The notes below the pieces were generated by a model. It did no database searches, was not told the origin of the DNA, and worked only from the letters and a program-made list of their open reading frames with translations. A stretch of 53,626 nt of DNA, taken from positions 1-53,626 of the forward strand of contig JAHEGC010000005.1 of the NCBI GenBank assembly GCA_024639965.1. Direction: 5' to 3'. The translations under genes were made by a program, and so were the position numbers. Shown here piece after piece: positions 35,953-49,421 of the stretch (position 1 is its first letter; every line of letters begins with the position of its first letter). Source of the DNA: Micrococcales bacterium (GTDB taxonomy: Bacteria > Actinomycetota > Actinomycetes > Actinomycetales > Microbacteriaceae).

Positions 35953-36750
35953 TTATTGGACGCTGTCCCACTTGGAGTTGGTCGTGGCGTGGTCGAGGAC
36001 GACCTCCGCGTCCTCCGGGAAATCGAACATCCGGATGTACTGGATCGAGAGCTTCCCGGGGGTGTCGCCCCACCAGTTACTGTGGCCGATGAAGTTGGAG
36101 TCGCGCAGAACAGTCAGTGGTAGGCCGCCGAAGACATCGTCCTCGAAGCTCCATGAAATTTCCGCGGCCTGTTCGACACCATCGATGTATATCGCCGGCG
36201 TTCCGTCGGTCGTCAACGTCGCGGTGTAAGTGTGCCAACCCGCGTTCGGCGTGAGCGGCGAGGTGGTCGTCGTCAGTCGACCGACCCGCTCGTGTCCGTG
36301 CCAAACCTCGAAGAGAAGTTCGTCGGAGGTTCCGTCACGAGAAAGAATGATGTTGTCGAAATCCAAACCGCGGCCGAGGTCGATGATCCGCTCGAAGTTC
36401 TCCGCGGTCTTGCCGAAGTCAGCGCGCGCCTCGATTGTGATTCCGTTCTGGAAGTCGAAGCGGTTCGGCGAGAGCCGGTAGCCGTAATTCCAACCCCACT
36501 TGTTGCCAATCGTCACCGACTTGGTCTTGGCTGTGTAACGAACGTCGCCCGACCAGCCGTGGGCGGTTTCACCGTTGCTCGTCACATCGCGAATCGTCGT
36601 TCCATCTTTTGGATCGACCGAGGCGGCCAGACGCGCATCAAAGCTGAAGACGAGATTGTGCCCCGGGTGTGCACCGGCGGGGGCGGCCGCGCCGGCGGCG
36701 AGTGCCGAAACGGCAAGGACTCCCGCCGCGAGAATGGTGTGTCGTTTCAT
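35953..36750 (-). CDS. Secreted LamG/concanavalin A-like domain protein (first of pair)
   Basis: 265 residues. Signal peptide 1-27 (MKRHTILAAGVLAVSALAAG..., cleavage near PAGA-H). One LamG-like domain follows: LVFSFDARLAASVDPKDGTT, FQNGITIEARADFGKTAENF, FDNIILSRDGTSDELLFEVW, YTATLTTDGTPAIYIDGVEQ and LSIQYIRMFDFPEDAEVV, ending in ATTNSKWDS. The same order of motifs and the shared TTNSKWDS end show it arose by duplication with its neighbour, although the two are now well diverged. No anchor or enzyme domain is seen. GAAGGAAT precedes the ATG. It lies beyond the tuf terminator, so it needs its own promoter in 36751-36831. Confidence 0.85.
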   Translation of the reverse strand: MKRHTILAAGVLAVSALAAGAAAPAGAHPGHNLVFSFDARLAASVDPKDGTTIRDVTSNGETAHGWSGDVRYTAKTKSVTIGNKWGWNYGYRLSPNRFDFQNGITIEARADFGKTAENFERIIDLGRGLDFDNIILSRDGTSDELLFEVWHGHERVGRLTTTTSPLTPNAGWHTYTATLTTDGTPAIYIDGVEQAAEISWSFEDDVFGGLPLTVLRDSNFIGHSNWWGDTPGKLSIQYIRMFDFPEDAEVVLDHATTNSKWDSVQ

Positions 36751-36831
36751 CGGATTCCTTCGAGTCAGGGGTGGCTACTCCTAAATCTAACGGGATTAGC
36801 GTTCTCGCAACAAATGGATTACACAAAAAGA
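36751..36831 (-). promoter_or_regulatory. Probable promoter region of LamG pair
   Basis: An 81-nt AT-rich spacer between the tuf terminator and LamG gene 1. On the minus strand TTGTTG and TAGATT lie 18 bp apart, a weak but possible promoter. The region also has a small dyad CTAA-CGGGA-TTAG. Confidence 0.4.
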
Positions 36832-36861
36832 CGTGGGGCCCGGCCGAAGCCGAGCCCCACG
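36832..36861 (-). terminator. Intrinsic terminator of rpsL-rpsG-fusA-tuf
   Basis: A 13-bp stem with one mismatch (CGTGGGGC-C-CGGC / GCCG-A-GCCCCACG) and a CGAA loop, 18 nt past tuf. On the minus strand TCTTTTTGTG follows directly, a clear U run. Confidence 0.93.
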
Positions 36862-36878
36862 CGAGGTAGTACTAGTGA

Positions 36879-38072
36879 CTACTTCTTGACCTTGGTGACG
36901 GTACCGGCACCGACGGTGCGGCCACCCTCACGGATAGCGAAGCCGAGGCCCTCTTCCATCGCGATGGGCTGGATGAGCGTGACCGACATGTCGGTGGTGT
37001 CACCAGGCATGACCATCTCGGTTCCGGCGGGGAGCTCGATGACTCCAGTCACGTCCGTGGTACGGAAGTAGAACTGGGGACGGTAGTTCGTGAAGAACGG
37101 GTTGTGGCGTCCGCCCTCTTCCTTGGAGAGGATGTAGGCGGTTCCGTCGAACTCGGTGTGAGGGGTGATCGAGCCGGGCTTGACAACAACCTGGCCACGC
37201 TCAACGTCTTCACGCTTGGTTCCACGAAGGAGGAGACCACAGTTCTCTCCGGCCCACGCCTCGTCGAGCTGCTTGTGGAACATTTCGATTCCGGTAACAG
37301 TCGTCTTCTGGGTGGGGCGGATTCCGACGATCTCAACCTCGGAGTTGATTCCGAGAGTTCCACGCTCGGCGCGACCGGTAACAACCGTTCCACGACCGGT
37401 GATGGTGAAGACGTCCTCGATGGGCATCAAGAACGGCTTGTCCTTGTCGCGGATCGGGTCCGGAACCGAGTTGTCGACGGCTTCCATGAGCTCGACGATG
37501 GATTCGGTCCACTTCGGGTCGCCTTCGAGAGCCTTGAGGCCCGAAACGCGAACGACGGGGGCGTTGTCGCCATCGAAGCCCTGGCTCGAGAGGAGCTCGC
37601 GAACCTCGACCTCGACGAGTTCGAGGATTTCCTCGTCGTCGACCATGTCGGACTTGTTGAGTGCGACGAGGAGGTAAGGAACACCAACCTGCTTCGCGAG
37701 AAGAACGTGCTCACGGGTCTGAGCCATGGGGCCGTCAGTGGCGGCAACCACGAGGATTGCACCGTCCATCTGAGCGGCACCGGTGATCATGTTCTTGATG
37801 TAGTCAGCGTGGCCGGGTGCATCAACGTGAGCGTAGTGACGCTTGGGGGTCTCGTACTCGACGTGCGAGATGTTGATGGTGATACCGCGCTGGCGCTCCT
37901 CAGGAGCGGAGTCGATCGACGAGAAGTCGCGGACGACGTTGACGGCCGAAGGGTACTTGTCAGCAAGAACCTTCGAGATTGCGGCGGTCAGAGTGGTCTT
38001 GCCGTGGTCGACGTGACCAATCGTTCCGATGTTTACGTGCGGTTTGCTCCGCTCGAACTTGGCCTTAGCCAC
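36879..38072 (-). CDS. tuf: Elongation factor Tu
   Basis: 397 residues. Carries aminoacyl-tRNA to the ribosome. P-loop GHVDHGKT at 19-26, switch region [22 protein letters not shown] and NKSD (G3/G4) are present, and the C-terminal domain ends [17 protein letters not shown] 38072 follows TAGGAGGA. The 112-nt gap to fusA may carry an extra promoter (a CATAAT -10-like box is visible) for high tuf expression. Confidence 0.99.
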   Translation of the reverse strand: MAKAKFERSKPHVNIGTIGHVDHGKTTLTAAISKVLADKYPSAVNVVRDFSSIDSAPEERQRGITINISHVEYETPKRHYAHVDAPGHADYIKNMITGAAQMDGAILVVAATDGPMAQTREHVLLAKQVGVPYLLVALNKSDMVDDEEILELVEVEVRELLSSQGFDGDNAPVVRVSGLKALEGDPKWTESIVELMEAVDNSVPDPIRDKDKPFLMPIEDVFTITGRGTVVTGRAERGTLGINSEVEIVGIRPTQKTTVTGIEMFHKQLDEAWAGENCGLLLRGTKREDVERGQVVVKPGSITPHTEFDGTAYILSKEEGGRHNPFFTNYRPQFYFRTTDVTGVIELPAGTEMVMPGDTTDMSVTLIQPIAMEEGLGFAIREGGRTVGAGTVTKVKK

Positions 38073-38184
38073 TGGGTCCTCCTAGGACGTTCGGTATTCA
38101 CCCGGACTTTCCGAGCAAACGATTGTGATCAAGCATTATGAAGTTGTAGTTTATCGCGAACTGACGGGTGTCTGCTCGCGGAGC

Positions 38185-40299
<2,115 letters not shown>

Positions 40300-40342
40300 G
40301 TGTCTGTTCTCCGTGTGTCTTCTGTATCGAAATGTCGGTGTG

Positions 40343-40367
40343 GGGGTCCGGCCCGAAGGCCGGCCCC
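40343..40367 (-). other. Hairpin between rpsG and fusA
   Basis: CCGGCC-CGAA-GGCCGG with extra flanking G/C pairs (one mismatch) lies in the 75-nt gap between rpsG and fusA. With no U run it is more likely an attenuator or mRNA-stability element than a full terminator. Confidence 0.45.
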
Positions 40368-40374
40368 GGTGCGA

Positions 40375-40845
40375 CTACCAGCGGTAGTGCGCGAACGCCT
40401 TGTTCGACTCGGCCATCTTGTGGGTGTCTTCGCGGCGCTTGACCGCGGCACCAAGACCGTTCGATGCGTCGAGGATCTCGTTCTGGAGGCGCTCGGTCAT
40501 CGTCTTTTCACGACGCGACTTCGCGTACGACGTCAGCCAGCGGAGTGCGAGAGTGTTCGCACGGTGCGGTTTGACCTCAACGGGAACCTGGTAGGTCGAT
40601 CCACCGACACGTCGCGAACGCACCTCGAGGGTGGGGCGAACGTTGTCGAGGGCCTTCTTGAGCACGACAACCGGGTCCTGGCTCGACTTGGTGGCGACAC
40701 CTTCGAGTGCACCGTAAACGATGCGCTGAGCGAGGTCCTTCTTGCCGTCAAGAAGGATCTTGTTGACGAGCTGAGAAACGACGGGCGATCCGTATACGGG
40801 ATCGGCAACGACGGGGCGCTTGGCCGCGGGTCCTTTACGTGGCAT
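40375..40845 (-). CDS. rpsG: 30S ribosomal protein S7 (uS7)
   Basis: 156 residues: [20 protein letters not shown], then [20 protein letters not shown] and the C-terminal [14 protein letters not shown]. One-base overlap (TAATG) with rpsL. Confidence 0.99.
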   Translation of the reverse strand: MPRKGPAAKRPVVADPVYGSPVVSQLVNKILLDGKKDLAQRIVYGALEGVATKSSQDPVVVLKKALDNVRPTLEVRSRRVGGSTYQVPVEVKPHRANTLALRWLTSYAKSRREKTMTERLQNEILDASNGLGAAVKRREDTHKMAESNKAFAHYRW

Positions 40846-41219
40846 TACTTCTTCTCCGCCTTCGCGCCGTAGCGGCTACGAGCCTGCTTGCGGTTCTTGA
40901 CCGCCTGCGTGTCGAGTGCACCACGAACAATTTTGTATCGAACACCGGGGAGGTCCTTCACGCGACCACCACGGACGAGCACCATCGAGTGCTCCTGGAG
41001 GTTGTGGCCCTCACCGGGGATGTAGGCCGTGACCTCAACTCCGTTGGAGAGCTTGACACGTGCGACCTTACGGAGCGCCGAGTTCGGCTTCTTGGGGGTG
41101 GTGGTGTACACGCGGGTGCACACTCCACGCTGCTGGGGGTTCGCCTTGAGCGCGGGCGCCTTGGTCTTGGTGACCTTGGGGCTGCGGCCCTTGCGAACCA
41201 ACTGCTGAATCGTTGGCAC
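40845..41219 (-). CDS. rpsL: 30S ribosomal protein S12 (uS12)
   Basis: 124 residues: [40 protein letters not shown], and [16 protein letters not shown]. The lysines corresponding to the known streptomycin-resistance positions (K43 and K88) are the wild-type residues. GTG start with AAGGAGAAAA. First gene of rpsL-rpsG-fusA-tuf. Confidence 0.99.
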   Translation of the reverse strand: MPTIQQLVRKGRSPKVTKTKAPALKANPQQRGVCTRVYTTTPKKPNSALRKVARVKLSNGVEVTAYIPGEGHNLQEHSMVLVRGGRVKDLPGVRYKIVRGALDTQAVKNRKQARSRYGAKAEKK

Positions 41220-41422
41220 GACTTTTCTCCTTGATTTTTTTCTGCACGGTGACAGCGATGTTCATCGCCGACCGGATGGTCGACATGCCGTGGGGACCTC
41301 GCCTCGACTACTTCACGTAATCGACGCGGATACCGGTCCGTGTTCGTGGCGCCTGCTTGCGGTTTCCCGCGCGCGGACACCCGCACACAAAGTTCAAGAT
41401 TACACGCATTTTCCCTGATTGT
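41220..41422 (-). promoter_or_regulatory. rpsL leader
   Basis: About 200 nt of leader between the rpsL promoter and start codon. It contains several modest dyads (for example CCGACC...GGTCGAC near 41271-41283) but no clear single structure or ORF. Confidence 0.45.
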
Positions 41423-41426
41423 TCAA
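41397..41426 (-). promoter_or_regulatory. rpsL (str operon) promoter
   Basis: On the minus strand TTGAAC (41421-41426) and TAATCT (41397-41402) are 18 bp apart, with a TG just before the -10. The -35 box overlaps the stop codon of the upstream prepilin peptidase gene. Confidence 0.65.
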
Positions 41427-41869
41427 CCCTGGATGAGGGCGAACAATTCGGCGACGAGAATCGACGGACCCAGAGGGATGTGTGAGTGTCGATCGCGCGT
41501 CACGGCGAGGTGGATTGCTGCGTGGGTTCCGCCAAAAACCGCCGCAACGACGAGTGCCGAGAGGCTGGCGCCCGCCGGATTGGTGGTAATTCCGAGCGCA
41601 AGCGCCGAAGCACCAAGTAACTTCACGTCGCCCAAACCGAGATCGGCCGTTCGATGCGCGATCCAGCCCCCGGCGAGTGCTGTGACCGCGATCGTTGCCG
41701 AGACTCCGAGATTCTGTTGCGCCACGACACCAACCACCAACCCCGCGATCGGATATGCCGGCAAAGTGAGCGCATCGGGTAAGCGATGTTCACGAAAATC
41801 CCAGCGCGCGAGGGCAATTGCCCAGCACACGAACGCCCCTATATATAGTGCGCGCGGAATGTCAGTCAT
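41423..41869 (-). CDS. Minimal A24-family prepilin peptidase
   Basis: An integral membrane aspartic peptidase of 148 residues that would cleave type IV pilin-like leader peptides. The two catalytic Asp motifs are visible: Asp24 in ARWDFREHRLPD and Asp81 in GLGDVKLLG (the GxGD signature). It lacks the N-terminal methyltransferase domain of full PilD (about 270-290 residues), like the CpaA/TadV group. Four to six hydrophobic helices are seen. No pilus or Tad gene is in the window, so its substrate is encoded elsewhere. It ends inside the rpsL promoter. Confidence 0.88.
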   Translation of the reverse strand: MTDIPRALYIGAFVCWAIALARWDFREHRLPDALTLPAYPIAGLVVGVVAQQNLGVSATIAVTALAGGWIAHRTADLGLGDVKLLGASALALGITTNPAGASLSALVVAAVFGGTHAAIHLAVTRDRHSHIPLGPSILVAELFALIQG

Positions 41870-41921
41870 GCCCCGACGTTAGTGAGCCGCCTGGTCCATC
41901 CGTTCACTCTCTCCCCAACGA

Positions 41922-41955
41922 CGAACGGGGCGGACCCCAAGGCCCACCCCGTTCG
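41922..41955 (-). terminator. Hairpin terminator after rpoC
   Basis: CGAACGGGG...CCCCGTTCG forms a 12-bp stem (one G-U) with an AC-rich loop, 12 nt past the rpoC stop. Only a short T-containing tail follows on the minus strand. Confidence 0.7.
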
Positions 41956-41966
41956 ATCAGTAGTGC

Positions 41967-44900
41967 TTAGTACTCGCTCGAGAAACCCGACGAGTCATAC
42001 GACGCCGAGTTGAACGACTCGATGTCGGCGTAAGTGAACGCGTCGTCTCCGAATCCGCTCGCCGAGAAGTGGCGGCCGGGGTGGCGGCGGTCCGCCTCCT
42101 CGACGTTCGGAACGATCGAGGTTCCGCGATACTTCTGCAGACCCGTTCCCGCCGGAATGAGCTTTCCGATGATGACGTTCTCCTTGAGACCGATGAGCGG
42201 GTCGGACTTTCGCTCGAGGGCCGCCTGCGTAAGAACGCGGGTGGTCTCCTGGAACGACGCGGCCGACAGCCACGACTCGGTCGCGAGCGACGCCTTGGTG
42301 ATTCCGAGGAGCTCGGCACGGGCGGTCGCCGGCTTCGCGCCGCGAGCAACCGTGTCACGGTTGATCTGACGGAAGCGGATGTTGTCGATGAGTTCACCGG
42401 GAACGAACTCGGTGTCTCCCTGGTCGACGATCGACACCATGCGGAGCATCTGACGAACGATGACCTCGATGTGCTTGTCGTGAATCGGCACACCCTGCGA
42501 GAGGTAAGTCTGCTGGACGCCCTCGACGAGGTGCTTCTGCGCGGCGCGAAGACCGAGTACGCGAAGCACGTCCTTGGGGTCAAGCGTTCCTTTAAAGAGC
42601 TGCGTACCGACCGTGACGTGAGCACCGTCCTCCACGAGGAGAACTGAGTTCTTGAGGATCGTGTAGCCGTGCGTTTCGTCACCGTTGTCGGGGGTCAGAA
42701 TCAACTTGCGCTGCGCTCCCGACTCGTCGATCGACACGCGTCCGTCTGCATCGGCAATCGGGCTCGCTCCACGCGGGGTACGCGCTTCGAAGAGCTCGGT
42801 CACGCGAGGGAGACCCTGGGTGATGTCCGACGCGGCGGCCGAACCACCCGTGTGGAAGGTACGCATCGTGAGCTGGGTTCCCGGCTCACCGATCGACTGG
42901 GCCGCGATGATTCCAACCGCTTCTCCGAGGTCGACGGTCTTACCCGTCGCCATCGAACGGCCGTAGCACGCGCCACACACTCCCTGTGACGACTCACACG
43001 TGAGCGCTGAGCGAACGGTGAGGTGGGTGACTCCGGCGGTGACGAGATCCTTGATCGACTGGCGACCGAGGTCCGACCCGGCGGGCGCAACGACCTTGCC
43101 CTTGCCGTCAACGGCGTCGGCGGCGAGGGTTCGAGCGAACACGAGGTTCTCGACGTTGTCGACGGCGACGCCGTCCACTGCGATTTCGAACGTGAGTCCC
43201 TTGGTGGTCGTGCAGTCGAGTTCGCGGATGATGACATCCTGCGAGACGTCGACGAGACGACGCGTGAGGTAACCCGAGTCGGCGGTACGAAGTGCCGTGT
43301 CGGCGAGACCCTTACGCGCACCGTGGGTGGCGATGAAGTACTCGGCAACCGACAATCCCTCGCGGTACGAGTTCTTGATCGGGGTCGAGATGATCTCACC
43401 CTTCGGGTTTGCGACGAGTCCGCGCATACCGGCGATGTTGCCGACCTGCAGCCAGTTTCCACGGGCACCCGAGGTGACCATGCGGTTGATGGTGTTGAGT
43501 CCCTTGCCCATCTCGGCCTTGAGCGCAACCGAAACGGCCGCGTTCGCCTTGGTCCAGATGTCGATGAGTTCCTTGTGGCGCTCGATCGAAGAGATGAGTC
43601 CCTTTTCGAACTGAGAATCAACCTTCGCCGCGAGCTTCTCATGCTCGGCGATGATGGACTTCTTCTCCTTCGGCGTGACGATGTCGCTCAGTGCGACCGT
43701 CACTCCCGAACGAGTCGCCCAGTAGAAGCCGGTGTCCTTGAGGTTGTCGAGCGTTTCCGCGACGACGACCTTCGGGTACTCCTCGGCGAGGCGTTCGACG
43801 ATCTCGGTGACCTCCGCCTTGCCAGCGACCTTGGTGTAGAACGGGAAGCTGGCGGGAAGTTGCTCGTTGAAGAGCACCTTGCCGAGCGTCGTCGTGAACG
43901 CCTTGCCGGGTGCGAAGTCCGCGGGGGTTTCACCCTCGAACTCGGTGACTCCCGCGACGCGGATCCTGATGAGCGCGTTCTCGTGAATCTGGCCGGCGTC
44001 GTGGGCCATGAGCGCTTCAGCGACGTTCGTGAACGCACGTCCCTCGCCCTTCGCGCCCTCGCGCACCGTGGTGATGTGGTGCAGGCCGATGATCATGTCC
44101 TGGGTCGGAACCGTAACCGGCTTTCCGTCCGAAGGCTTGAGGATGTTGTTCGACGCGAGCATGAGCACACGAGCCTCGGCCTGAGCCTCCACCGAGAGGG
44201 GGAGGTGAACGGCCATCTGGTCACCGTCGAAGTCGGCGTTGAACGCGGCACAGACGAGGGGGTGAAGCTGGATGGCCTTACCCTCGACGAGCTGCGGCTC
44301 GAATGCCTGAATTCCGAGGCGGTGAAGCGTCGGTGCGCGGTTGAGCAGCACCGGACGGTCGCGGATGATCTCTTCGAGCTCACCCCAGACCTCGGGGTAC
44401 GCACGCTCGACCGCGCGCTTCGCGCTCTTGATGCTCGACGCGTAGCCCTTGTCCTGGAGCTGCTTGATGACGTACGGCTTGAACAGTTCGAGCGCCATCT
44501 GCTTGGGAAGACCACACTGGTGGAGCTTGAGCTGCGGACCGACGACGATGACCGAACGGCCCGAGTAGTCGACGCGCTTTCCGAGCAGGTTCTGACGGAA
44601 TCGACCCTGCTTTCCCTTGAGCATGTCGGAGAGCGACTTGAGCGCACGGTTTCCGGTGCCCGTCACGGGACGACCACGGCGACCGTTGTCGAAGAGTGCG
44701 TCAACCGCTTCCTGCAACATGCGCTTCTCGTTGTTCTTGATGATCTGCGGCGTCTGCTGCTCGTCGAATCGCTTGAGTCGGTTGTTGCGGTTGATGACTC
44801 GGCGGTAGAGGTCGTTGAGGTCGCTCGTCGCGAAACGGCCACCATCGAGTTGAACCATCGGACGAAGGTCCGGCGGGATCACGGGGATCACGCGCAACAC

Positions 44901-45911
44901 CATCGACTCGGGGAGCGGAACGTCACGGGGGTCGGCTCCAGCGGGAACGAGGAACGAGTTGACGACCTTGAGACGCTTGATCGCGCGAACCTTGCGCTGT
45001 CCCTTGCCGTTCGTGATCTCGTCGCGAAGAATCTCGCCCTCGGCCTTGAGCTTCTCGCGGTCGTTCTTTCCGAGGTCCTTGAGCATCGCTTCGATCGCTT
45101 CGGCACCCATGAGAGCGGTGAAGAACGTCTCGCCGAGCTCGGTCTTGTCGGGGTCGATGTTTCCCTGGAAGTTGTCGAGGAGGAATCGGAAGTCGACGTC
45201 GTCGGCCTTCAGCTCACCCTGCTTGAGCGAGCGGAACGAATCCCACGCGCGCTGCCAGCGAGCGATGTCCTCATCGAACGACTTGCGGATGTTGACGATC
45301 TCGCGCTCGGCGGCTTCCTTGGCCTTGCGCTTGACGTCCGCCTTCGCGTCGTCCGCCTCGAGCTGCGCGAGTTCGTCTTCGAGTTCCTTCTGGCGCTCGG
45401 CAATGTCCTCATCGCGAACCTTTTCGTATTCGCGAATTTCGGACTGCACGCGCTTTTCAACGGCCGGCATCTCGTTGTGAACGAGCTCCTCGTTGACCCA
45501 CGTCACCATGTACGCGGCGAAGTAGATGACCTTCTCGAGGTCCTTCGGCGCCATGTCGAGCAGGTAGCCGAGGCGGCTCGGAACACCCTTGAAGTACCAG
45601 ATGTGCGTCACGGGAGCTGCGAGCTCGATGTGGCCCATGCGCTCCCGGCGAACCGACTGGCGAGTCACCTCGACGCCGCATCGCTCACACGTCACGCCCT
45701 TGTAACGGACGCGCTTGTACTTTCCACACGCGCATTCCCAGTCCTTCGAGGGACCGAAGATCTGCTCACCGAACAAACCGTCCTTCTCGGGCTTGAGTGT
45801 GCGGTAGTTGATGGTTTCAGGCTTCTTCACCTCACCGCTCGACCACGAACGAATTTGGTCGTTCGTAGCGAGCTTGATGCGAATCTTGTCAAACGTTGTT
45901 GCGTCGATCAC
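41967..45911 (-). CDS. rpoC: DNA-directed RNA polymerase subunit beta'
   Basis: 1314 residues. The N-terminal zinc site is Cys60, Cys62, Cys75, Cys78. The catalytic magnesium motif NADFDGDQ is at about 558-565. Bridge helix/trigger loop region [18 protein letters not shown] is intact, as is the second zinc cluster [13 protein letters not shown]. The start is GTG 45911, 48 nt after rpoB. Length and layout are normal for Actinomycetota. Confidence 0.99.
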   Translation of the reverse strand: MIDATTFDKIRIKLATNDQIRSWSSGEVKKPETINYRTLKPEKDGLFGEQIFGPSKDWECACGKYKRVRYKGVTCERCGVEVTRQSVRRERMGHIELAAPVTHIWYFKGVPSRLGYLLDMAPKDLEKVIYFAAYMVTWVNEELVHNEMPAVEKRVQSEIREYEKVRDEDIAERQKELEDELAQLEADDAKADVKRKAKEAAEREIVNIRKSFDEDIARWQRAWDSFRSLKQGELKADDVDFRFLLDNFQGNIDPDKTELGETFFTALMGAEAIEAMLKDLGKNDREKLKAEGEILRDEITNGKGQRKVRAIKRLKVVNSFLVPAGADPRDVPLPESMVLRVIPVIPPDLRPMVQLDGGRFATSDLNDLYRRVINRNNRLKRFDEQQTPQIIKNNEKRMLQEAVDALFDNGRRGRPVTGTGNRALKSLSDMLKGKQGRFRQNLLGKRVDYSGRSVIVVGPQLKLHQCGLPKQMALELFKPYVIKQLQDKGYASSIKSAKRAVERAYPEVWGELEEIIRDRPVLLNRAPTLHRLGIQAFEPQLVEGKAIQLHPLVCAAFNADFDGDQMAVHLPLSVEAQAEARVLMLASNNILKPSDGKPVTVPTQDMIIGLHHITTVREGAKGEGRAFTNVAEALMAHDAGQIHENALIRIRVAGVTEFEGETPADFAPGKAFTTTLGKVLFNEQLPASFPFYTKVAGKAEVTEIVERLAEEYPKVVVAETLDNLKDTGFYWATRSGVTVALSDIVTPKEKKSIIAEHEKLAAKVDSQFEKGLISSIERHKELIDIWTKANAAVSVALKAEMGKGLNTINRMVTSGARGNWLQVGNIAGMRGLVANPKGEIISTPIKNSYREGLSVAEYFIATHGARKGLADTALRTADSGYLTRRLVDVSQDVIIRELDCTTTKGLTFEIAVDGVAVDNVENLVFARTLAADAVDGKGKVVAPAGSDLGRQSIKDLVTAGVTHLTVRSALTCESSQGVCGACYGRSMATGKTVDLGEAVGIIAAQSIGEPGTQLTMRTFHTGGSAAASDITQGLPRVTELFEARTPRGASPIADADGRVSIDESGAQRKLILTPDNGDETHGYTILKNSVLLVEDGAHVTVGTQLFKGTLDPKDVLRVLGLRAAQKHLVEGVQQTYLSQGVPIHDKHIEVIVRQMLRMVSIVDQGDTEFVPGELIDNIRFRQINRDTVARGAKPATARAELLGITKASLATESWLSAASFQETTRVLTQAALERKSDPLIGLKENVIIGKLIPAGTGLQKYRGTSIVPNVEEADRRHPGRHFSASGFGDDAFTYADIESFNSASYDSSGFSSEY

Positions 45912-45959
45912 TGTTTTCTCTTTCGTGATTCTCGATAGTCAGCAGAGGTTCTTGTGCGC

Positions 45960-48900
45960 CTAGCCGGCGAAGTCCACTTCGGCGGATTCTTCGCGGGCGA
46001 TGTTGACACCCAGCGATGCGGTGGCGCGGTCGGCGTCGTCAGCCGTGTCGCGAAGGTTGACGGGGTTCTCGGCGGCGTCGAGAACCTCGACGTTGAGTCC
46101 GAGAGACTGCATCTCCTTCATGAGGACCTTGAAGGACTCGGGGATACCCGGTTCCTGGATGTTGAGTCCCTTGACGATGGCTTCGTACACCTTGACGCGA
46201 CCGGCGATGTCGTCGGACTTGATGGTGAGGAGCTCCTGCAGAGCGTAGGAAGCGCCGTAGGCCTCGAGGGCCCACACCTCCATCTCACCGAATCGCTGTC
46301 CACCGAACTGCGCCTTGCCACCCAGCGGCTGCTGCGTGATCATCGAGTACGGTCCCGTCGAGCGTGCGTGAATCTTGTCGTCGACGAGGTGGTGCAACTT
46401 GAGGATGTACATGTATCCGACCGAGATGGGGTCGGGGAACGGTTCTCCCGTGCGGCCGTTGAACAGCGTCGCTTTACCGGCGGAACCGATGAGCTTCTGT
46501 CCGTTGGCACGAGGAAGTGTCGAGTCGAGAAGACCCGCGATCTCGTCCTCGGCAGCACCGTCGAACACGGGGGTCGCGACCTTGGTGCCGGGCTCGATTT
46601 CGCGAGCGTCCTCCGGCAGGTTCTTCGCCCAGTCGGGGTTGCCCGCGACCTTCCATCCCTGCTTCGCCGCCCATCCGAGGTGGATTTCGAGGACCTGACC
46701 GAAGTTCATTCGACCGGGCACACCGAGCGGGTTGAGAATGACGTCAACCGGGGTTCCGTCCTCGAGGAACGGCATGTCTTCGACCGGAAGAATCTTCGCG
46801 ATGACACCCTTGTTGCCGTGACGGCCGGCGAGCTTGTCGCCCTCCGAGATTTTGCGCTTCTGAGCGATGTAGACGATGACCTTCTTGAGGACACCGTTGC
46901 TCAGCTCGTCGTCTTCGTCGTCGGCGTTGAAAATCTTGACGTCGATGACGGTTCCGTGCTCACCGTGGGGAACGCGGAGAGACGAGTCACGAACTTCCTT
47001 GCCCTTTTCGGCGAAGATCGCACGGAGCAGACGCTCCTCGGCGGTCAGTTCGGTCTCACCCTTCGGGGTGATACGGCCGACGAGAATGTCACCCGCGCGA
47101 ACCTCGGCACCGATGCGGACGATTCCCTCTTCGTCGAGGTGAGCGAGGCTCTCCTGAGACTGGTTGGGGATGTCGCGCGTGATCTCCTGCGGTCCGAGCT
47201 TCGTGTCGCGGGCGTCGACCTCGTACTCTTCGATGTGAATCGACGAGAGCGTGTCGTCCTTGACGAGATTCTGGCTGAGGATGATCGCGTCTTCGAAGTT
47301 GTGACCCTCCCACGACATGAACGCGACGAGGAGGTTCTTTCCGAGAGCGAGCTCTCCGTTCTCCGTCGCGGGACCGTCGGCGAGGACGGCGCCCTTGGCA
47401 ACCTTGTCTCCCTCGTTGACGATGATGCGGTGGTTGAAGTTCGTTCCCTGGTTCGAACGCTCGAACTTGCGAAGCGGGTAGGTCGTGACCTTCTCGCTTG
47501 CGTCGTCGTTGAGGACGACCACGGAATCTCCCGTGACCTCCTGCACGACACCGGCGAACTTGGCAACAACGAGGTCACCCGCGTCGAACGCCGCGTACGA
47601 CTCCATACCGGTTCCGACGATCGGCGCCTCCGAACGGAGGAGCGGAACGGCCTGACGCTGCATGTTCGCACCCATGAGTGCGCGGTTCGCATCGTCGTGC
47701 TCGAGGAACGGAATGAGCGAGGTCGCGATGGACACCATCTGACGGGGGGAGATGTCCATGAAGTCCACGCGGTCCGCGGGAACAATGTCGACCTCTCCAC
47801 CCTTGACGCGGACGAGAACGCGGTCGTCGGCGAGAGTGCCGTCACTGTTGAGGCGGGCACCCGCCTGCGCGACGACGTGCTCGTCTTCCTCGCTCGCCGT
47901 GAGGTACTGGATGTTCTTTTTGCGCTCGGCCTCGGTGCCTACGGGGAGGACCTTGCCGTTTTCAACGCGACGGTACGGAGTCTCGATGAATCCGAACGAG
48001 TTGATGCGCGCGAACGATGCGAGCGACCCGATGAGACCGATGTTCGGGCCTTCGGGGGTTTCGATGGGGCACATGCGGCCGTAGTGCGACGGGTGAACGT
48101 CGCGCACCTCAACACCAGCGCGCTCACGCGAGAGTCCACCCGGTCCGAGCGCCGAGAGACGACGCTTGTGGGTGAGTCCGGCGAGCGGGTTGTTCTGGTC
48201 CATGAACTGCGAGAGCTGCGAGGTTCCGAAGAACTCCTTGATTGCGGCCGTCACGGGGCGAATGTTGATGAGCGTCTGGGGCGTGATCGCCTCGACGTCC
48301 TGCGTCGTCATGCGCTCGCGAACGACGCGCTCCATGCGCGACAGACCCGTGCGGATCTGGTTCTGGATGAGCTCACCGACGGCGCGGATGCGGCGGTTAC
48401 CGAAGTGGTCGATGTCGTCGACGTCGAGACGGATGTCGACGCTCTTGCCCGCACGCTTGCCGGGGATCGTTTCCTTGCCCTCGTGCAGCGCGATGAGGTA
48501 CTTGATCGTCGCGATGATGTCGTCGAGCGTGAGCACCGACGACGAGATGGGGAGCTCGAGGCCGAGCTTGCGATTGAGCTTGTGACGGCCAACCTTGGCG
48601 AGGTCGAAACGCTTCGAGTTGAAGTAGAAGTTGTCGAGAAGCGTGCGGGCGGCCTCGATGGCGACCTGCTCGCCCGGACGGAGCTTGCGGTAGATGTCCT
48701 TGAGCGCCTCGTCCTGCGTGAGGATGTTGTCGTGCGCGAGGGTCTCCTCGAGCGAGTACGACCCGGCGAACTCTTTCTCGATCTGCTCGCGCGTCATACC
48801 GAGCGCTTTGAGGAAGACAGTCACCGACTGACGGCGCTTGCGGTCGATGCGGACACCGATCTGATCACGCTTGTCGATTTCGAACTCGAGCCACGCTCCA

Positions 48901-49421
48901 CGGCTGGGGATGACGCGACAGGAGAAGAGGTCCTTGTCGGTCGTCTTGTCGTCGACCTTCTCGAAGTAGACACCGGGGCTACGGACGAGCTGCGACACGA
49001 CGACGCGCTCGGTTCCGTTGATGACGAAGGTGCCCTTGGGGGTCATGAGGGGGAAGTCGCCCATGAACACGGTCTGGGTCTTGATTTCACCCGTCGTGTG
49101 GTTCATGAACTCGGCCTCGACGTACAGCGGGGCGGCGTAGGTCTTGCCGCGCTCCTTGCACTCGTCGAGTTCGAACTTCTTCTCCTCGAGATACGGGTTC
49201 GTGAACGACAACTGCATCGTGTCGTTCTCGATCGGCGAGATCTCGGTGAAGATCTCCTCGAGGCCGGAAGGCCCTTCCGAGCCGTCCTCCCCAATGAGCC
49301 AAGCGAAACTTTCGGTTTGAAGAGCGAGGAGGTCCGGAACGGTGAGCGCGTCGGTCACCTTGGCAAACGACACGCGGTTCGCGTCGCGTCCGGTCCCCTG
49401 GTTTTTCTTCTTAACAGCCAC
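45960..49421 (-). CDS. rpoB: DNA-directed RNA polymerase subunit beta
   Basis: 1153 residues. The rifampicin pocket (about residues 395-425) reads [20 protein letters not shown], then [20 protein letters not shown], with the Asp, His and Ser positions often changed in resistance all wild type, so rifampicin sensitivity is expected. [12 protein letters not shown]-type [14 protein letters not shown] and the C-terminal [20 protein letters not shown] are conserved. GTG 49421 follows AAAGGAC. Confidence 0.99.
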   Translation of the reverse strand: MAVKKKNQGTGRDANRVSFAKVTDALTVPDLLALQTESFAWLIGEDGSEGPSGLEEIFTEISPIENDTMQLSFTNPYLEEKKFELDECKERGKTYAAPLYVEAEFMNHTTGEIKTQTVFMGDFPLMTPKGTFVINGTERVVVSQLVRSPGVYFEKVDDKTTDKDLFSCRVIPSRGAWLEFEIDKRDQIGVRIDRKRRQSVTVFLKALGMTREQIEKEFAGSYSLEETLAHDNILTQDEALKDIYRKLRPGEQVAIEAARTLLDNFYFNSKRFDLAKVGRHKLNRKLGLELPISSSVLTLDDIIATIKYLIALHEGKETIPGKRAGKSVDIRLDVDDIDHFGNRRIRAVGELIQNQIRTGLSRMERVVRERMTTQDVEAITPQTLINIRPVTAAIKEFFGTSQLSQFMDQNNPLAGLTHKRRLSALGPGGLSRERAGVEVRDVHPSHYGRMCPIETPEGPNIGLIGSLASFARINSFGFIETPYRRVENGKVLPVGTEAERKKNIQYLTASEEDEHVVAQAGARLNSDGTLADDRVLVRVKGGEVDIVPADRVDFMDISPRQMVSIATSLIPFLEHDDANRALMGANMQRQAVPLLRSEAPIVGTGMESYAAFDAGDLVVAKFAGVVQEVTGDSVVVLNDDASEKVTTYPLRKFERSNQGTNFNHRIIVNEGDKVAKGAVLADGPATENGELALGKNLLVAFMSWEGHNFEDAIILSQNLVKDDTLSSIHIEEYEVDARDTKLGPQEITRDIPNQSQESLAHLDEEGIVRIGAEVRAGDILVGRITPKGETELTAEERLLRAIFAEKGKEVRDSSLRVPHGEHGTVIDVKIFNADDEDDELSNGVLKKVIVYIAQKRKISEGDKLAGRHGNKGVIAKILPVEDMPFLEDGTPVDVILNPLGVPGRMNFGQVLEIHLGWAAKQGWKVAGNPDWAKNLPEDAREIEPGTKVATPVFDGAAEDEIAGLLDSTLPRANGQKLIGSAGKATLFNGRTGEPFPDPISVGYMYILKLHHLVDDKIHARSTGPYSMITQQPLGGKAQFGGQRFGEMEVWALEAYGASYALQELLTIKSDDIAGRVKVYEAIVKGLNIQEPGIPESFKVLMKEMQSLGLNVEVLDAAENPVNLRDTADDADRATASLGVNIAREESAEVDFAG

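Noticed and set aside
40845-41219. Possible streptomycin-resistance change in rpsL
   Set aside because: KKPNS and GRVKDLPGV carry the usual Lys residues.
48150-48240. Possible rifampicin-resistance change in rpoB
   Set aside because: The pocket residues read as wild type by comparison with the well-known E. coli and Mycobacterium sequences.
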